Positions 1-5,036 of a stretch of DNA of 5,506 nucleotides are shown one piece after another. The stretch covers positions 1 to 5,506 of the forward strand of contig JAUYIV010000003.1 of NCBI GenBank assembly GCA_030688105.1, written 5' to 3'. Each line of letters opens with the position of its first letter. Position 1 is the first letter of the stretch. The notes beneath the pieces are model-generated. The model did no database searches. It worked only from the letters and a program-made list of their open reading frames with translations, and had not been told where the DNA came from. This stretch comes from Actinomycetota bacterium (GTDB lineage: Bacteria > Actinomycetota > Acidimicrobiia > Spongiisociales > UBA11373). A program made the translations under genes and the position numbers.

Positions 1-1161
1 GCCGGCGGCAGCGTGGTCTTCTGGCAGCACCTGTTCTGGACCTTCGGCCATCCCGAGGTCTACATTCTGATCCTCCCCGCGATGGGCATCGTCTCCGAGG
101 TCCTGCCCGTCTTCTCCCGGAAGCCGCTCTTCGGCCGGGCGTTCGTGATCTTCTCGGGCATCGCCATCGGGTTCATGGGCTTCGGGGTGTGGGCCCACCA
201 CATGTTCACCAGCGGCCTCGGGCCGGTGGCCGAAGCCGCATTCGCGCTTACGACGATGTTCATCGCCGTGCCGACGGGTGTGAAGATCTTCAACTGGCTG
301 GGGACGATCTGGGGCGGATCGCTGAGGTTCAAGACGCCGATGCTTTTCTCGCTCGGGTTCATCGCGATGTTCGTGATCGGCGGGCTGTCGGGTGTCACCC
401 ACTCGATCGTTCCGGCGGACAGTCAGCAGCACGACACCTACTACGTGGTCGCCCACTTCCACTACGTGCTGTTCGGCGGCGCGGTATTCGGCCTCTTCAG
501 CGGCATCTACTACTGGTGGCCCAAGATCACCGGCAAGTTGCTGCACGAGGGGCTGGGAAGAATCCACTTCTGGATCATGCTGATCGGTTTCAACCTGACG
601 TTCGCCCCAATGCACATCCTCGGCCTCGCCGGAATGCCGCGGCGCACCTATCGATATCCCGAGGGGCTTGGCTTCGAGTTCTGGAACTTCGTCGCCACCG
701 TGGGGTCGTATCTGATCGCACTGTCGATCGCGGTGTTCCTGGTGAACTGGTGGCGGACCACGCGCCGCGGCGAGCCGGCGGGCAACGACCCGTGGGACGC
801 CCGCACGCTCGAATGGACCATCCCCTCTCCACCTCCCCACTACAACTTCGAGACGGTGCCCCGGGTGCACTCGGAGGACGCCTTCTGGCATGAGAAGTAC
901 GGCGAGGACGAGGCCGGACACGCAGTGCCCGCCGTCGCCGGAGGCTCCGACCACGGCGAGGCCGAGCACCCTGACGAGGAGATTCACATGCCCTCGCCCT
1001 CCTACTACCCGGCGCTCACCGCGTTCGGGTTGTTCATCGCCTTGCTGGGGTTCGTATACCTACCGGTCGGGCTGGTGGCCGTCGCGGCCGGTGTCCTGGT
1101 GACGATGTGGGGCTTTTTCGGCTGGTCGATGGAGCCCTTGACAAGGGACTCGCACGGATGA
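1..1161 (+). CDS. ctaD: Cytochrome c oxidase subunit I, 3' part (5' end outside window)
   Basis: Catalytic haem-copper subunit of an aa3/caa3-type oxidase, reducing O2 to water at the haem a3-CuB site in the cytoplasmic membrane and pumping protons. The frame is open from base 1; 386 residues remain, so the first several helices are missing. Seen in order: GHPEVY, with the CuB-ligand His at 49-51 and the cross-linked Tyr at 61-63; AHHMFTSG, with the other two CuB His at 196-201; PTGVKIFNW, with the K-channel Lys at 283-285; QQHDTYY near the Mg site; and AHFHYV, with the haem a3 and haem a His at 454-456 and 460-462. The SPPPHYNFETVPRVHSED segment (about 829-879) is the usual end of the 12-helix core. 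A His/acid-rich linker and two more helices (about 1012-1128) follow, as in Bacillus-type CtaD. The stop TGA overlaps the ATG of ctaE by 4 nt. Residue roles are family knowledge; the gene identity is near certain. Confidence 0.97.
   Translation, partial: AGGSVVFWQHLFWTFGHPEVYILILPAMGIVSEVLPVFSRKPLFGRAFVIFSGIAIGFMGFGVWAHHMFTSGLGPVAEAAFALTTMFIAVPTGVKIFNWLGTIWGGSLRFKTPMLFSLGFIAMFVIGGLSGVTHSIVPADSQQHDTYYVVAHFHYVLFGGAVFGLFSGIYYWWPKITGKLLHEGLGRIHFWIMLIGFNLTFAPMHILGLAGMPRRTYRYPEGLGFEFWNFVATVGSYLIALSIAVFLVNWWRTTRRGEPAGNDPWDARTLEWTIPSPPPHYNFETVPRVHSEDAFWHEKYGEDEAGHAVPAVAGGSDHGEAEHPDEEIHMPSPSYYPALTAFGLFIALLGFVYLPVGLVAVAAGVLVTMWGFFGWSMEPLTRDSHG
1143..1148 (+). promoter_or_regulatory. Ribosome binding site supporting the ctaE start at 1158
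   Basis: AAGGGA lies 9 nt before the ATG at 1158. It favours this start over an in-frame ATG at 1107, which would add 17 residues lying wholly inside ctaD. The site is within the last codons of ctaD, and the ATGA overlap fits translational coupling. Confidence 0.6.
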
Positions 1162-1760
1162 GCACCATCACGTACAGCGATCCCGCCGAACACGCCGGTC
1201 ACCCTCCGCTGTCCCATGTGCGCAAGGTCGCCATGTGGGCCTTCCTCGGGTCGGAATGCCTGTTCTTCGGATCGCTGATCTCCACCTTCCTGCTCTACCG
1301 CAACCGCACCGGCGACGGACCGACGGCCGCCGACATCTTCGACGTTCCATTCACCTCGATCTCGTCGTTCATCCTCCTCATGTCGTCGCTGACGATGGTG
1401 CTGGGGCACTACGCCTCTGAGCGAAAAGACTTCAGGCGGATGCGAGTGTGGCTCCTCGCCACCGCCCTCTTGGGTATGACCTTCCTCGCCGGCCAGGTGT
1501 TCGAGTTCACCGAGTTCGTCGAACACGGCCTCACGGTCACGACCAGCCCGTTCGGGTCGTCGTTCTTCGTGTTGACGAGCTTCCATGGGGGCCACGTCGC
1601 CATCGGGGTGATCATGCTCCTGGCGACCGCCTTCATGTCGTTTGGCGGGAAGCTGAGACCCGACGGAGGGATGAACATCGAGCTGGTAGCTCTCTATTGG
1701 CACTTCGTCGACATCGTCTGGATCGTGATCTTCACCGTCGTCTACCTGTTGCAGGTGTGA
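1158..1760 (+). CDS. ctaE: Cytochrome c oxidase subunit III (5-helix type)
   Basis: Structural membrane subunit of the oxidase, 200 residues. It binds lipid and stabilises the subunit I core and proton uptake; it carries no redox centre. Predicted helices are at about 24-47, 65-86, 97-117, 135-162 and 176-199. Family signatures seen are MWAFLGSECLFFGSL in helix 1, FLAGQVFEF in helix 3, the conserved SFHGGHVAIGV around residues 141-151, and the closing ALYWHFVDIVWIVIF. It is short compared with the roughly 260-residue, seven-helix mitochondrial form. The two missing N-terminal helices appear instead as the two extra helices at the end of ctaD. The ATG overlaps the ctaD stop, and ctaF starts 1 nt after the TGA. 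ATG 1158 was chosen for its Shine-Dalgarno sequence and family length. Confidence 0.96.
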   Translation: MSTITYSDPAEHAGHPPLSHVRKVAMWAFLGSECLFFGSLISTFLLYRNRTGDGPTAADIFDVPFTSISSFILLMSSLTMVLGHYASERKDFRRMRVWLLATALLGMTFLAGQVFEFTEFVEHGLTVTTSPFGSSFFVLTSFHGGHVAIGVIMLLATAFMSFGGKLRPDGGMNIELVALYWHFVDIVWIVIFTVVYLLQV

Positions 1761-1761
1761 C

Positions 1762-2061
1762 ATGACCGAGGCCGCCCACCGCCCCCACCCCAGGCCCCGT
1801 GACTATTGGGCGATCGCCCTCGTCCTCGGGGTGATCACCGCCGCCGAGGTGACGGTCACCTACATCGACGCCCTCGGCGGGGCCGTGGTCCCGCTTCTCC
1901 TGGTGATGGCCGCGGCAAAGTTCTGGCTGGTGGTCGCCTGGTTCATGCATCTCCGGTTCGAAGAGCCGCTCTATCGCAACCTCTTCGTGATCGGCCTGAT
2001 CGCGGCGCCGGTGCTGTTCGGGGCGGTGCTGTTCACCTTCGGCGTCCTGATCGGGGGCTGA
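1762..2061 (+). CDS. ctaF: Cytochrome c oxidase subunit IV, prokaryotic small subunit
   Basis: A 99-residue accessory membrane subunit of the prokaryotic COX4 family, thought to stabilise the oxidase and unrelated in sequence to mitochondrial subunit IV. Three predicted helices lie at about 15-35, 42-63 and 74-97. The second helix carries the family hallmark AAKFWLVVAWFMHLRFE (about 51-67), with a Lys and His within the membrane stretch. The short N-terminus is His/Pro/Arg-rich and polar. The ATG follows the ctaE stop by 1 nt, and a weak AGGTG (1753-1757) is the only Shine-Dalgarno candidate, so coupling to ctaE is likely. The position between ctaE and ctaG supports the call. The symbol follows Bacillus usage. 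Confidence 0.9.
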   Translation: MTEAAHRPHPRPRDYWAIALVLGVITAAEVTVTYIDALGGAVVPLLLVMAAAKFWLVVAWFMHLRFEEPLYRNLFVIGLIAAPVLFGAVLFTFGVLIGG

Positions 2062-2064
2062 GCT

Positions 2065-2898
2065 GTGGACGGGCAGTCCGTGTCCGTGGGGCTGGAAGCC
2101 TTCCCGTTCCACGTCCACCTCGATGTGGTCGCGGTCGTGGCGGCGTTGGTGATCGGATACCTCTATGGGCTGCGGCGGCTGGCCGGCCGGCATGCCCCAC
2201 TCGGAGAGCCGGCGGTGACCGGCCGGCAGATCGCCTGGTTCACCTCCGGCGTGGTGCTCTTCGCCGCCGTCGAGATGTGGCCCATCCACGACATAGGAGA
2301 GGGGAGCCTCTACTCGTTCCACATGGTCGAGCACCTCGTGCTGGCCCTGCTGGTCCCACCGGCTCTCCTCAAGGGCACACCGTGGTGGCTGCTGAGGCTT
2401 CTGGTGAGGCCACTGATTCCGGTGCTCCGCGTGGTCACGCGGCCAGTCGTGGCGCTGCTCGCATTCAATGCGGTGTTCGCCCTGATGCACTCGCCACCGG
2501 TCGTCGAGGCGATGCTGTCGAGCCAATTCGTCCACTTTCTTCTCCACACCGCGTTGATCGGGACCGCGACCCTCATGTGGTGGCCGGTGCTCGGGCCGAT
2601 CCCCGACCTCCCGCGACTCACCCCCTTGATGTCGATGGGATACCTGTTCCTGCAGTCGCTGATCCCGACGATCCCGGCGTCGTTCCTGACGTTCGCCGAC
2701 GAACCGGTGTACGAGGTGTACGAGACTCTCCCGCGGCTGTGGGGGCTGCCTGTGCTCGAGGACCAACTGATCGCCGGCCTGATCATGAAGATCGGGGGTG
2801 GGGTCATCCTGTGGACGGCCATCGCCGTCGTGTTCTTCAAGTGGGCGTTCGAGGAGGAACGCGCCGCCGGGGCGCGCCGCCTCCAGGTGCCATCGTGA
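2065..2898 (+). CDS. ctaG: Cytochrome c oxidase assembly factor CtaG (caa3_CtaG family)
   Basis: Polytopic membrane protein, 277 residues, of the Bacillus-type CtaG family. That family is needed for caa3 oxidase assembly and is thought to help load CuB copper; it is not the Cox11-like protein also called CtaG. Visible hydrophobic helices lie at about 20-38, 56-72, 88-103, 126-142, 154-176, 186-207 and 236-258. Conserved features are the His pair in SFHMVEHLVL (H86, H90), the His pair in FVHFLLHTALIG (H157, H161) followed by MWWPVLGP, and EDQLIAGLIMKIGGG near the C-terminus. These His are plausible copper ligands (inference). The start is GTG 2065, 3 nt after ctaF, with GGGGG at 2053-2057 as a possible ribosome site; GTG 2080 or 2086 are alternative starts. 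The last four bases, GTGA, overlap the next gene. Confidence 0.93.
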   Translation: MDGQSVSVGLEAFPFHVHLDVVAVVAALVIGYLYGLRRLAGRHAPLGEPAVTGRQIAWFTSGVVLFAAVEMWPIHDIGEGSLYSFHMVEHLVLALLVPPALLKGTPWWLLRLLVRPLIPVLRVVTRPVVALLAFNAVFALMHSPPVVEAMLSSQFVHFLLHTALIGTATLMWWPVLGPIPDLPRLTPLMSMGYLFLQSLIPTIPASFLTFADEPVYEVYETLPRLWGLPVLEDQLIAGLIMKIGGGVILWTAIAVVFFKWAFEEERAAGARRLQVPS

Positions 2899-3203
2899 GG
2901 GTCCAGGCTGCCGTTGTGCTCTTGGTCCTCCTGCTGGCCGGCTCGTGCGCCGGCGAGGAGCGGCGCGTCACCGGGAACGTCACCGGGATCATTGGCGACC
3001 TCTCGGGGATCACGTCGTTCGAGATACGTCCTCCGGGCGAAGCTCCGATCACCTTCGAGCCGGACGACAACCTCGACGTGTTCGGCGATGGCACGACCCC
3101 GCTCAATCACCTCTTCGAGCACGTTCAGACCGGGCAACCGGTGCGGGTGACGTATCGGGTCGAAGGGGACGTCAACGTGGCGGTGGTGGTGGAGGACGCG
3201 TAG
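2895..3203 (+). CDS. Small putative lipoprotein, unnamed, last gene of the oxidase operon
   Basis: A 102-residue protein not recognised as a named family. It starts with GTG overlapping the ctaG stop (GTGA) and has AGGTG 5 nt upstream. Residues 1-17 form a short hydrophobic signal, and LLLAGSC gives a lipobox with C18 as the likely lipidated residue. The basic n-region is minimal (only R2), and the -3 residue is Ala, slightly off consensus. The mature part (about 85 residues) is mostly alternating beta-like segments: VTGNVTGIIGDL, SFEIRPPG, APITFEP, a central PLNHLFEHVQTGQPV, then VRVTYRV and VNVAVVVEDA. This pattern suggests a small beta-barrel such as an OB-like fold (inference). H72 and H76 are its only histidines, and C18 its only Cys. 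It would sit outside the membrane beside the oxidase; a structural, assembly or metal-related role is possible but unproven. Confidence 0.8.
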   Translation: MRVQAAVVLLVLLLAGSCAGEERRVTGNVTGIIGDLSGITSFEIRPPGEAPITFEPDDNLDVFGDGTTPLNHLFEHVQTGQPVRVTYRVEGDVNVAVVVEDA

Positions 3204-3221
3204 GGCCGGCCTGGCAGTGAA

Positions 3222-3254
3222 CCGCCGTCGGCCTTCGGTCATCCGCCATCGGCC
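3222..3254 (+). repeat. Imperfect 12-nt direct repeat in the gap before the kinase gene
   Basis: CCGCCGTCGGCC (3222-3233) and CCGCCATCGGCC (3243-3254) differ at one base and start 21 nt apart, that is, two helical turns. They lie in the 147-nt gap after the oxidase operon. They may be paired protein-binding sites or a chance product of GC-rich DNA. Confidence 0.35.
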
Positions 3255-3270
3255 GGACTCGCCGAGCAGT

Positions 3271-3338
3271 GTCGGGGATCCCGCCGCCGACATTCCGGCA
3301 GTCGCTGGTCGGACGTCGGCTCGGACGAACGGGCCGAC
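3271..3338 (+). promoter_or_regulatory. Two GTCGG/CCGAC dyads, possible operators
   Basis: The first dyad has GTCGG (3271-3275) and CCGAC (3287-3291) arms 11 nt apart. The second is longer: GTCGGCTCG (3315-3323) faces CGGGCCGAC (3330-3338) across a 6-nt loop, giving nine pairs including one G-T wobble. The second ends one base before a candidate -10 box and 12 nt before the kinase start, where a repressor site or mRNA hairpin would matter. There is no T-run after either, so a Rho-independent terminator for the oxidase operon is not supported. Function is inferred from position only. Confidence 0.3.
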
Positions 3339-3344
3339 TACGGT
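3339..3344 (+). promoter_or_regulatory. Candidate -10 box (TACGGT) for the kinase gene
   Basis: TACGGT matches the actinobacterial TAnnnT -10 pattern and ends 6 nt before the GTG at 3351. A transcript from it would begin at about the start codon, giving a leaderless mRNA. No convincing -35 element is visible, which is common for such promoters. The lack of a purine-rich ribosome site before 3351 fits this reading. Confidence 0.3.
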
Positions 3345-3350
3345 CCCCGG

Positions 3351-4313
3351 GTGCCGCTTCCGACGCTCACCGAGGGGGACCAGCTCGCCGTTGTGCTCGA
3401 ACCGCTGGGGCTGACCCCGATCGGCCGCCCCGCGCCCATCGGTGACGAGTTCGGTTTCGCCAGCAGCCGGGTGAGGGTCACGGTGGTCGAGTCGGGCGGC
3501 GACGAGCACTCGGTCGTGGTCAAGGTCTGGGAAGTCGCCGATCAGGGCGCCGCCGAAGTCGGATTCTACGAATCGTGGGCACCTCGGCTTCCCACCAGGC
3601 TGCCCGCCTACCACGGGGGCTATTCGACCGACCAGATGGCGGTGATCGTGCTCGAGGATCTCGGGCCGGTTCGGCAAGGCGACGCAGAGTTCCCCTTCGA
3701 ACCGCCGGACCTGTACTCGGTCGCGCGCAGCCTCGGCTTGAATCACTCGTCGACCGCGGGCCTCCCCAGCAACCTCACGCTCGTCGGCCGCCCGCGATCG
3801 GCGGAGTGGCACGAGTCCCGTCGCGCCTCGTACCTCGAGAGGTTCGGCCTGCCGGATCGCGATGCCGTGCGGGCGATCGTGAGGCATTCCCAGGTCGCCG
3901 AACGAGTTGGAGCCGACCTGCTCGCCATGAGCGTCCCCGGACTGGTGCACAGAGACCTGCATGCCGACAACATCGTGTTCCTCCCCGACGACACCCCGGT
4001 GATCCTCGACTGGTCTCGGCCGGGATGGGGCTCGGCCGCCCACGACCTGGCATCGCTATTGGTCGACGGCGCGGAGCCGGTCGACTATCCGGCGGGGATC
4101 GAAGGGTTCAGGTCGGTCGCCGACTTGAGCGACGACGAGATACATGGCGCATTCCTTCGCCGGCTGGTCACCGGGACGCTGGGTGCGGCCGGGTGGATCC
4201 CTCAGACCGATCGCCAGCGACGCCTCGTGGCCGCCGGCGCAGCTCGCGTCGAGGCCGCGGCCACATGGCTGGCAGCTCGAGCCCCAGGCGTGGTCGAAGG
4301 CCTGGCGGTGTGA
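3351..4313 (+). CDS. Aminoglycoside-phosphotransferase-fold kinase, substrate unknown
   Basis: A 320-residue cytoplasmic phosphotransferase of the APH/choline-kinase superfamily, moving the ATP gamma-phosphate to a small-molecule hydroxyl. The N-lobe shows a loop around GDEFGFASSR (31-40), the ATP-binding Lys in SVVVKVW (K58), a likely paired Glu in the helix at 66-76, and a hinge-like VIVLEDLG (98-105). The C-lobe has the catalytic loop LVHRDLHADNIVF, with H200, D202 and N207, and the metal-binding Asp in VILDWSRPGWG (D220), then HDLASLLV. All key residues are present and the length is normal, so it should be active. GTG 3351 is the first start codon in a frame open from 3204, and no Shine-Dalgarno precedes it. 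Its neighbours do not reveal the substrate. A drug-resistance role should not be assumed; most family members act on metabolites. Confidence 0.88.
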   Translation: MPLPTLTEGDQLAVVLEPLGLTPIGRPAPIGDEFGFASSRVRVTVVESGGDEHSVVVKVWEVADQGAAEVGFYESWAPRLPTRLPAYHGGYSTDQMAVIVLEDLGPVRQGDAEFPFEPPDLYSVARSLGLNHSSTAGLPSNLTLVGRPRSAEWHESRRASYLERFGLPDRDAVRAIVRHSQVAERVGADLLAMSVPGLVHRDLHADNIVFLPDDTPVILDWSRPGWGSAAHDLASLLVDGAEPVDYPAGIEGFRSVADLSDDEIHGAFLRRLVTGTLGAAGWIPQTDRQRRLVAAGAARVEAAATWLAARAPGVVEGLAV

Positions 4314-4326
4314 GCGACGCGGCTCA
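4311..4326. terminator. Small hairpin joining the two convergent stop codons
   Basis: TGAGC (4311-4315) pairs with GCTCA (4322-4326) around a 6-nt loop. The arms contain the kinase stop and, on the other strand, the stop of the converging gene. A further 6-bp inverted repeat, CCAGGC/GCCTGG, lies just upstream (4284-4305). There is no T-run on either side and the stem is short, so a bidirectional terminator is only a possibility. Confidence 0.2.
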
Positions 4327-4938
4327 TCGATTCGGGTACAGCCAACGTCGCGCCAGGTGGCTGAGACCGGGCATGACAACCCAGGTCATCAGGATCACGA
4401 GGATGACGGATGTGAGCAGGGTCCGCGCCACGTACGGAGCTCCGAAGGTCACCGGCAGTCCGACAGAGGGTCGTCCCCCGGCGAACGCACCGAGACCGAG
4501 GGTCACGACAACGACCAGGGGGAAGATCGCCACCAGAACCAGGATCGCCATCTTCCATTTCGGCGGCGGTACCACCACGGTCTCTCCGGCCAGCTGGAAC
4601 CAGGTCTCCAGGCCGGAGGCGCTCCTGGTCGTCGGAAGACCCGTTACGAGCGGCTCGAGGAGATGCAGCCAGTGGGCGCGTTCCGCCGAGTTCTCCCATC
4701 GCCGCAGGTCCTCCGCCGAGTCGAACCGCGCGACGAGGACATAGTCCGACGAGGGCCCCTTGAGCGACGGGGGTCGGAGCACCGTCGCGCCACGCCACCC
4801 GGGGAAACGGCTGACCTCGTCGCTGATTCCCCGGAGCCACACCTCGAACCGATCGGCGCGGTCCATCCGGACGTGGTGGCTCACGACCCAGGTGACGGAT
4901 GAATCCGCGGACTCCAAGGGGACGGCGGACGGCTCCAT
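4324..4938 (-). CDS. ABM-domain membrane protein (antibiotic biosynthesis monooxygenase superfamily, COG3224-like)
   Basis: A 204-residue protein. Residues about 15-105 form a dimeric alpha/beta-barrel (ABM-like) domain: TWVVSHHVRM, FEVWLRGISDEVSRFPGW, ATVLRPP, DYVLVARFDSAEDLRRW and WLHLLEPLV follow the usual order. The linker PPPKWKM (124-130) leads into two membrane helices (about 130-151 and 170-190) and a short basic tail ending RRWLYPNR. This layout matches the membrane-anchored ABM proteins of COG3224. Despite the family name these are mostly uncharacterised; monooxygenase activity or antibiotic production should not be inferred. The ATG at 4938 has a strong GAGGGGAG (complement of 4943-4950) 4 nt upstream. 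The gene converges on the kinase gene with 10 nt between them and seems to be its own transcription unit. Confidence 0.85.
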   Translation of the reverse strand: MEPSAVPLESADSSVTWVVSHHVRMDRADRFEVWLRGISDEVSRFPGWRGATVLRPPSLKGPSSDYVLVARFDSAEDLRRWENSAERAHWLHLLEPLVTGLPTTRSASGLETWFQLAGETVVVPPPKWKMAILVLVAIFPLVVVVTLGLGAFAGGRPSVGLPVTFGAPYVARTLLTSVILVILMTWVVMPGLSHLARRWLYPNR

Positions 4939-4968
4939 GAGGCTCCCCTCGGATAGGCGGTGTCCTTG

Positions 4969-4974
4969 AAACTA
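4969..4974 (-). promoter_or_regulatory. Candidate -10 box (TAGTTT) for the ABM-domain gene
   Basis: Read on the minus strand, TAGTTT fits the TAnnnT -10 pattern and lies 30 nt before the ATG at 4938, leaving room for a short leader containing GAGGGGAG. No clear -35 element is visible. The box is preceded by GTCGGG, echoing the half-site seen before the kinase gene, possibly by chance. Confidence 0.25.
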
Positions 4975-4988
4975 CCCGACGGAAGCCT

Positions 4989-5036
4989 GGCCGGACCGGC
5001 CCGCCGCCGATCGCGGGACGCGGCGGCCTCGGCCGC
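4989..5036 (-). terminator. Cluster of three GC-rich inverted repeats after the membrane-protein gene
   Basis: Three dyads are packed into 48 nt: GCGGCC/GGCCGC (5023-5036, 2-nt centre), CCGCCGC/GCGGCGG (5001-5007 with 5020-5026, 12-nt loop) and GGCCGG-A-CCGGCC (4989-5001, perfect about one base). On the minus strand they directly follow the TAG of the membrane-protein gene. No T-run follows, so if this is a terminator it is not a classical one. The first and second dyads overlap and are mutually exclusive as hairpins. Confidence 0.3.

Noticed and set aside
1107..1157. Upstream ATG giving ctaE 17 more residues.
   Set aside because: It lies inside ctaD in another frame, while ATG 1158 has a good ribosome site, the standard ATGA overlap and the usual family length.
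1732..2766. A 344-codon minus-strand open frame opposite ctaF and ctaG.
   Set aside because: The predicted product is rich in His, Arg, Gln and Glu with no hydrophobic core or motif, and the opposite strand encodes recognisable oxidase proteins.
1806..2894. Long plus-strand open frame running into the lipoprotein gene, suggesting a much larger protein.
   Set aside because: Its first part is an Arg/Pro/Gly-rich out-of-frame reading of ctaF and ctaG. The signal peptide and lipobox beginning at 2895 mark the real start.
3204..3350. Possible Rho-independent terminator after the oxidase operon.
   Set aside because: Hairpins exist but none is followed by a T-run, and the strongest abuts the start of the next gene, so a regulatory reading fits better.
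2310..4043. A 577-codon open frame on the minus strand across ctaG, the lipoprotein and the kinase.
   Set aside because: It lies opposite well-supported genes with clear family motifs, spans their boundaries, and its translation is low-complexity and rich in Arg, His, Gly and Glu. This is a typical antisense artefact of high-GC coding DNA.
3351..4313. Calling the kinase an antibiotic-resistance gene.
   Set aside because: Only the general phosphotransferase fold and catalytic motifs are visible. There is no resemblance I can name to a specific resistance enzyme, and no mobile element lies nearby.
3575..4744. A 389-codon plus-strand frame overlapping the kinase and the ABM gene.
   Set aside because: It is Arg/Gly/Pro-rich without domains and crosses the convergent gene junction; it is a shadow frame.
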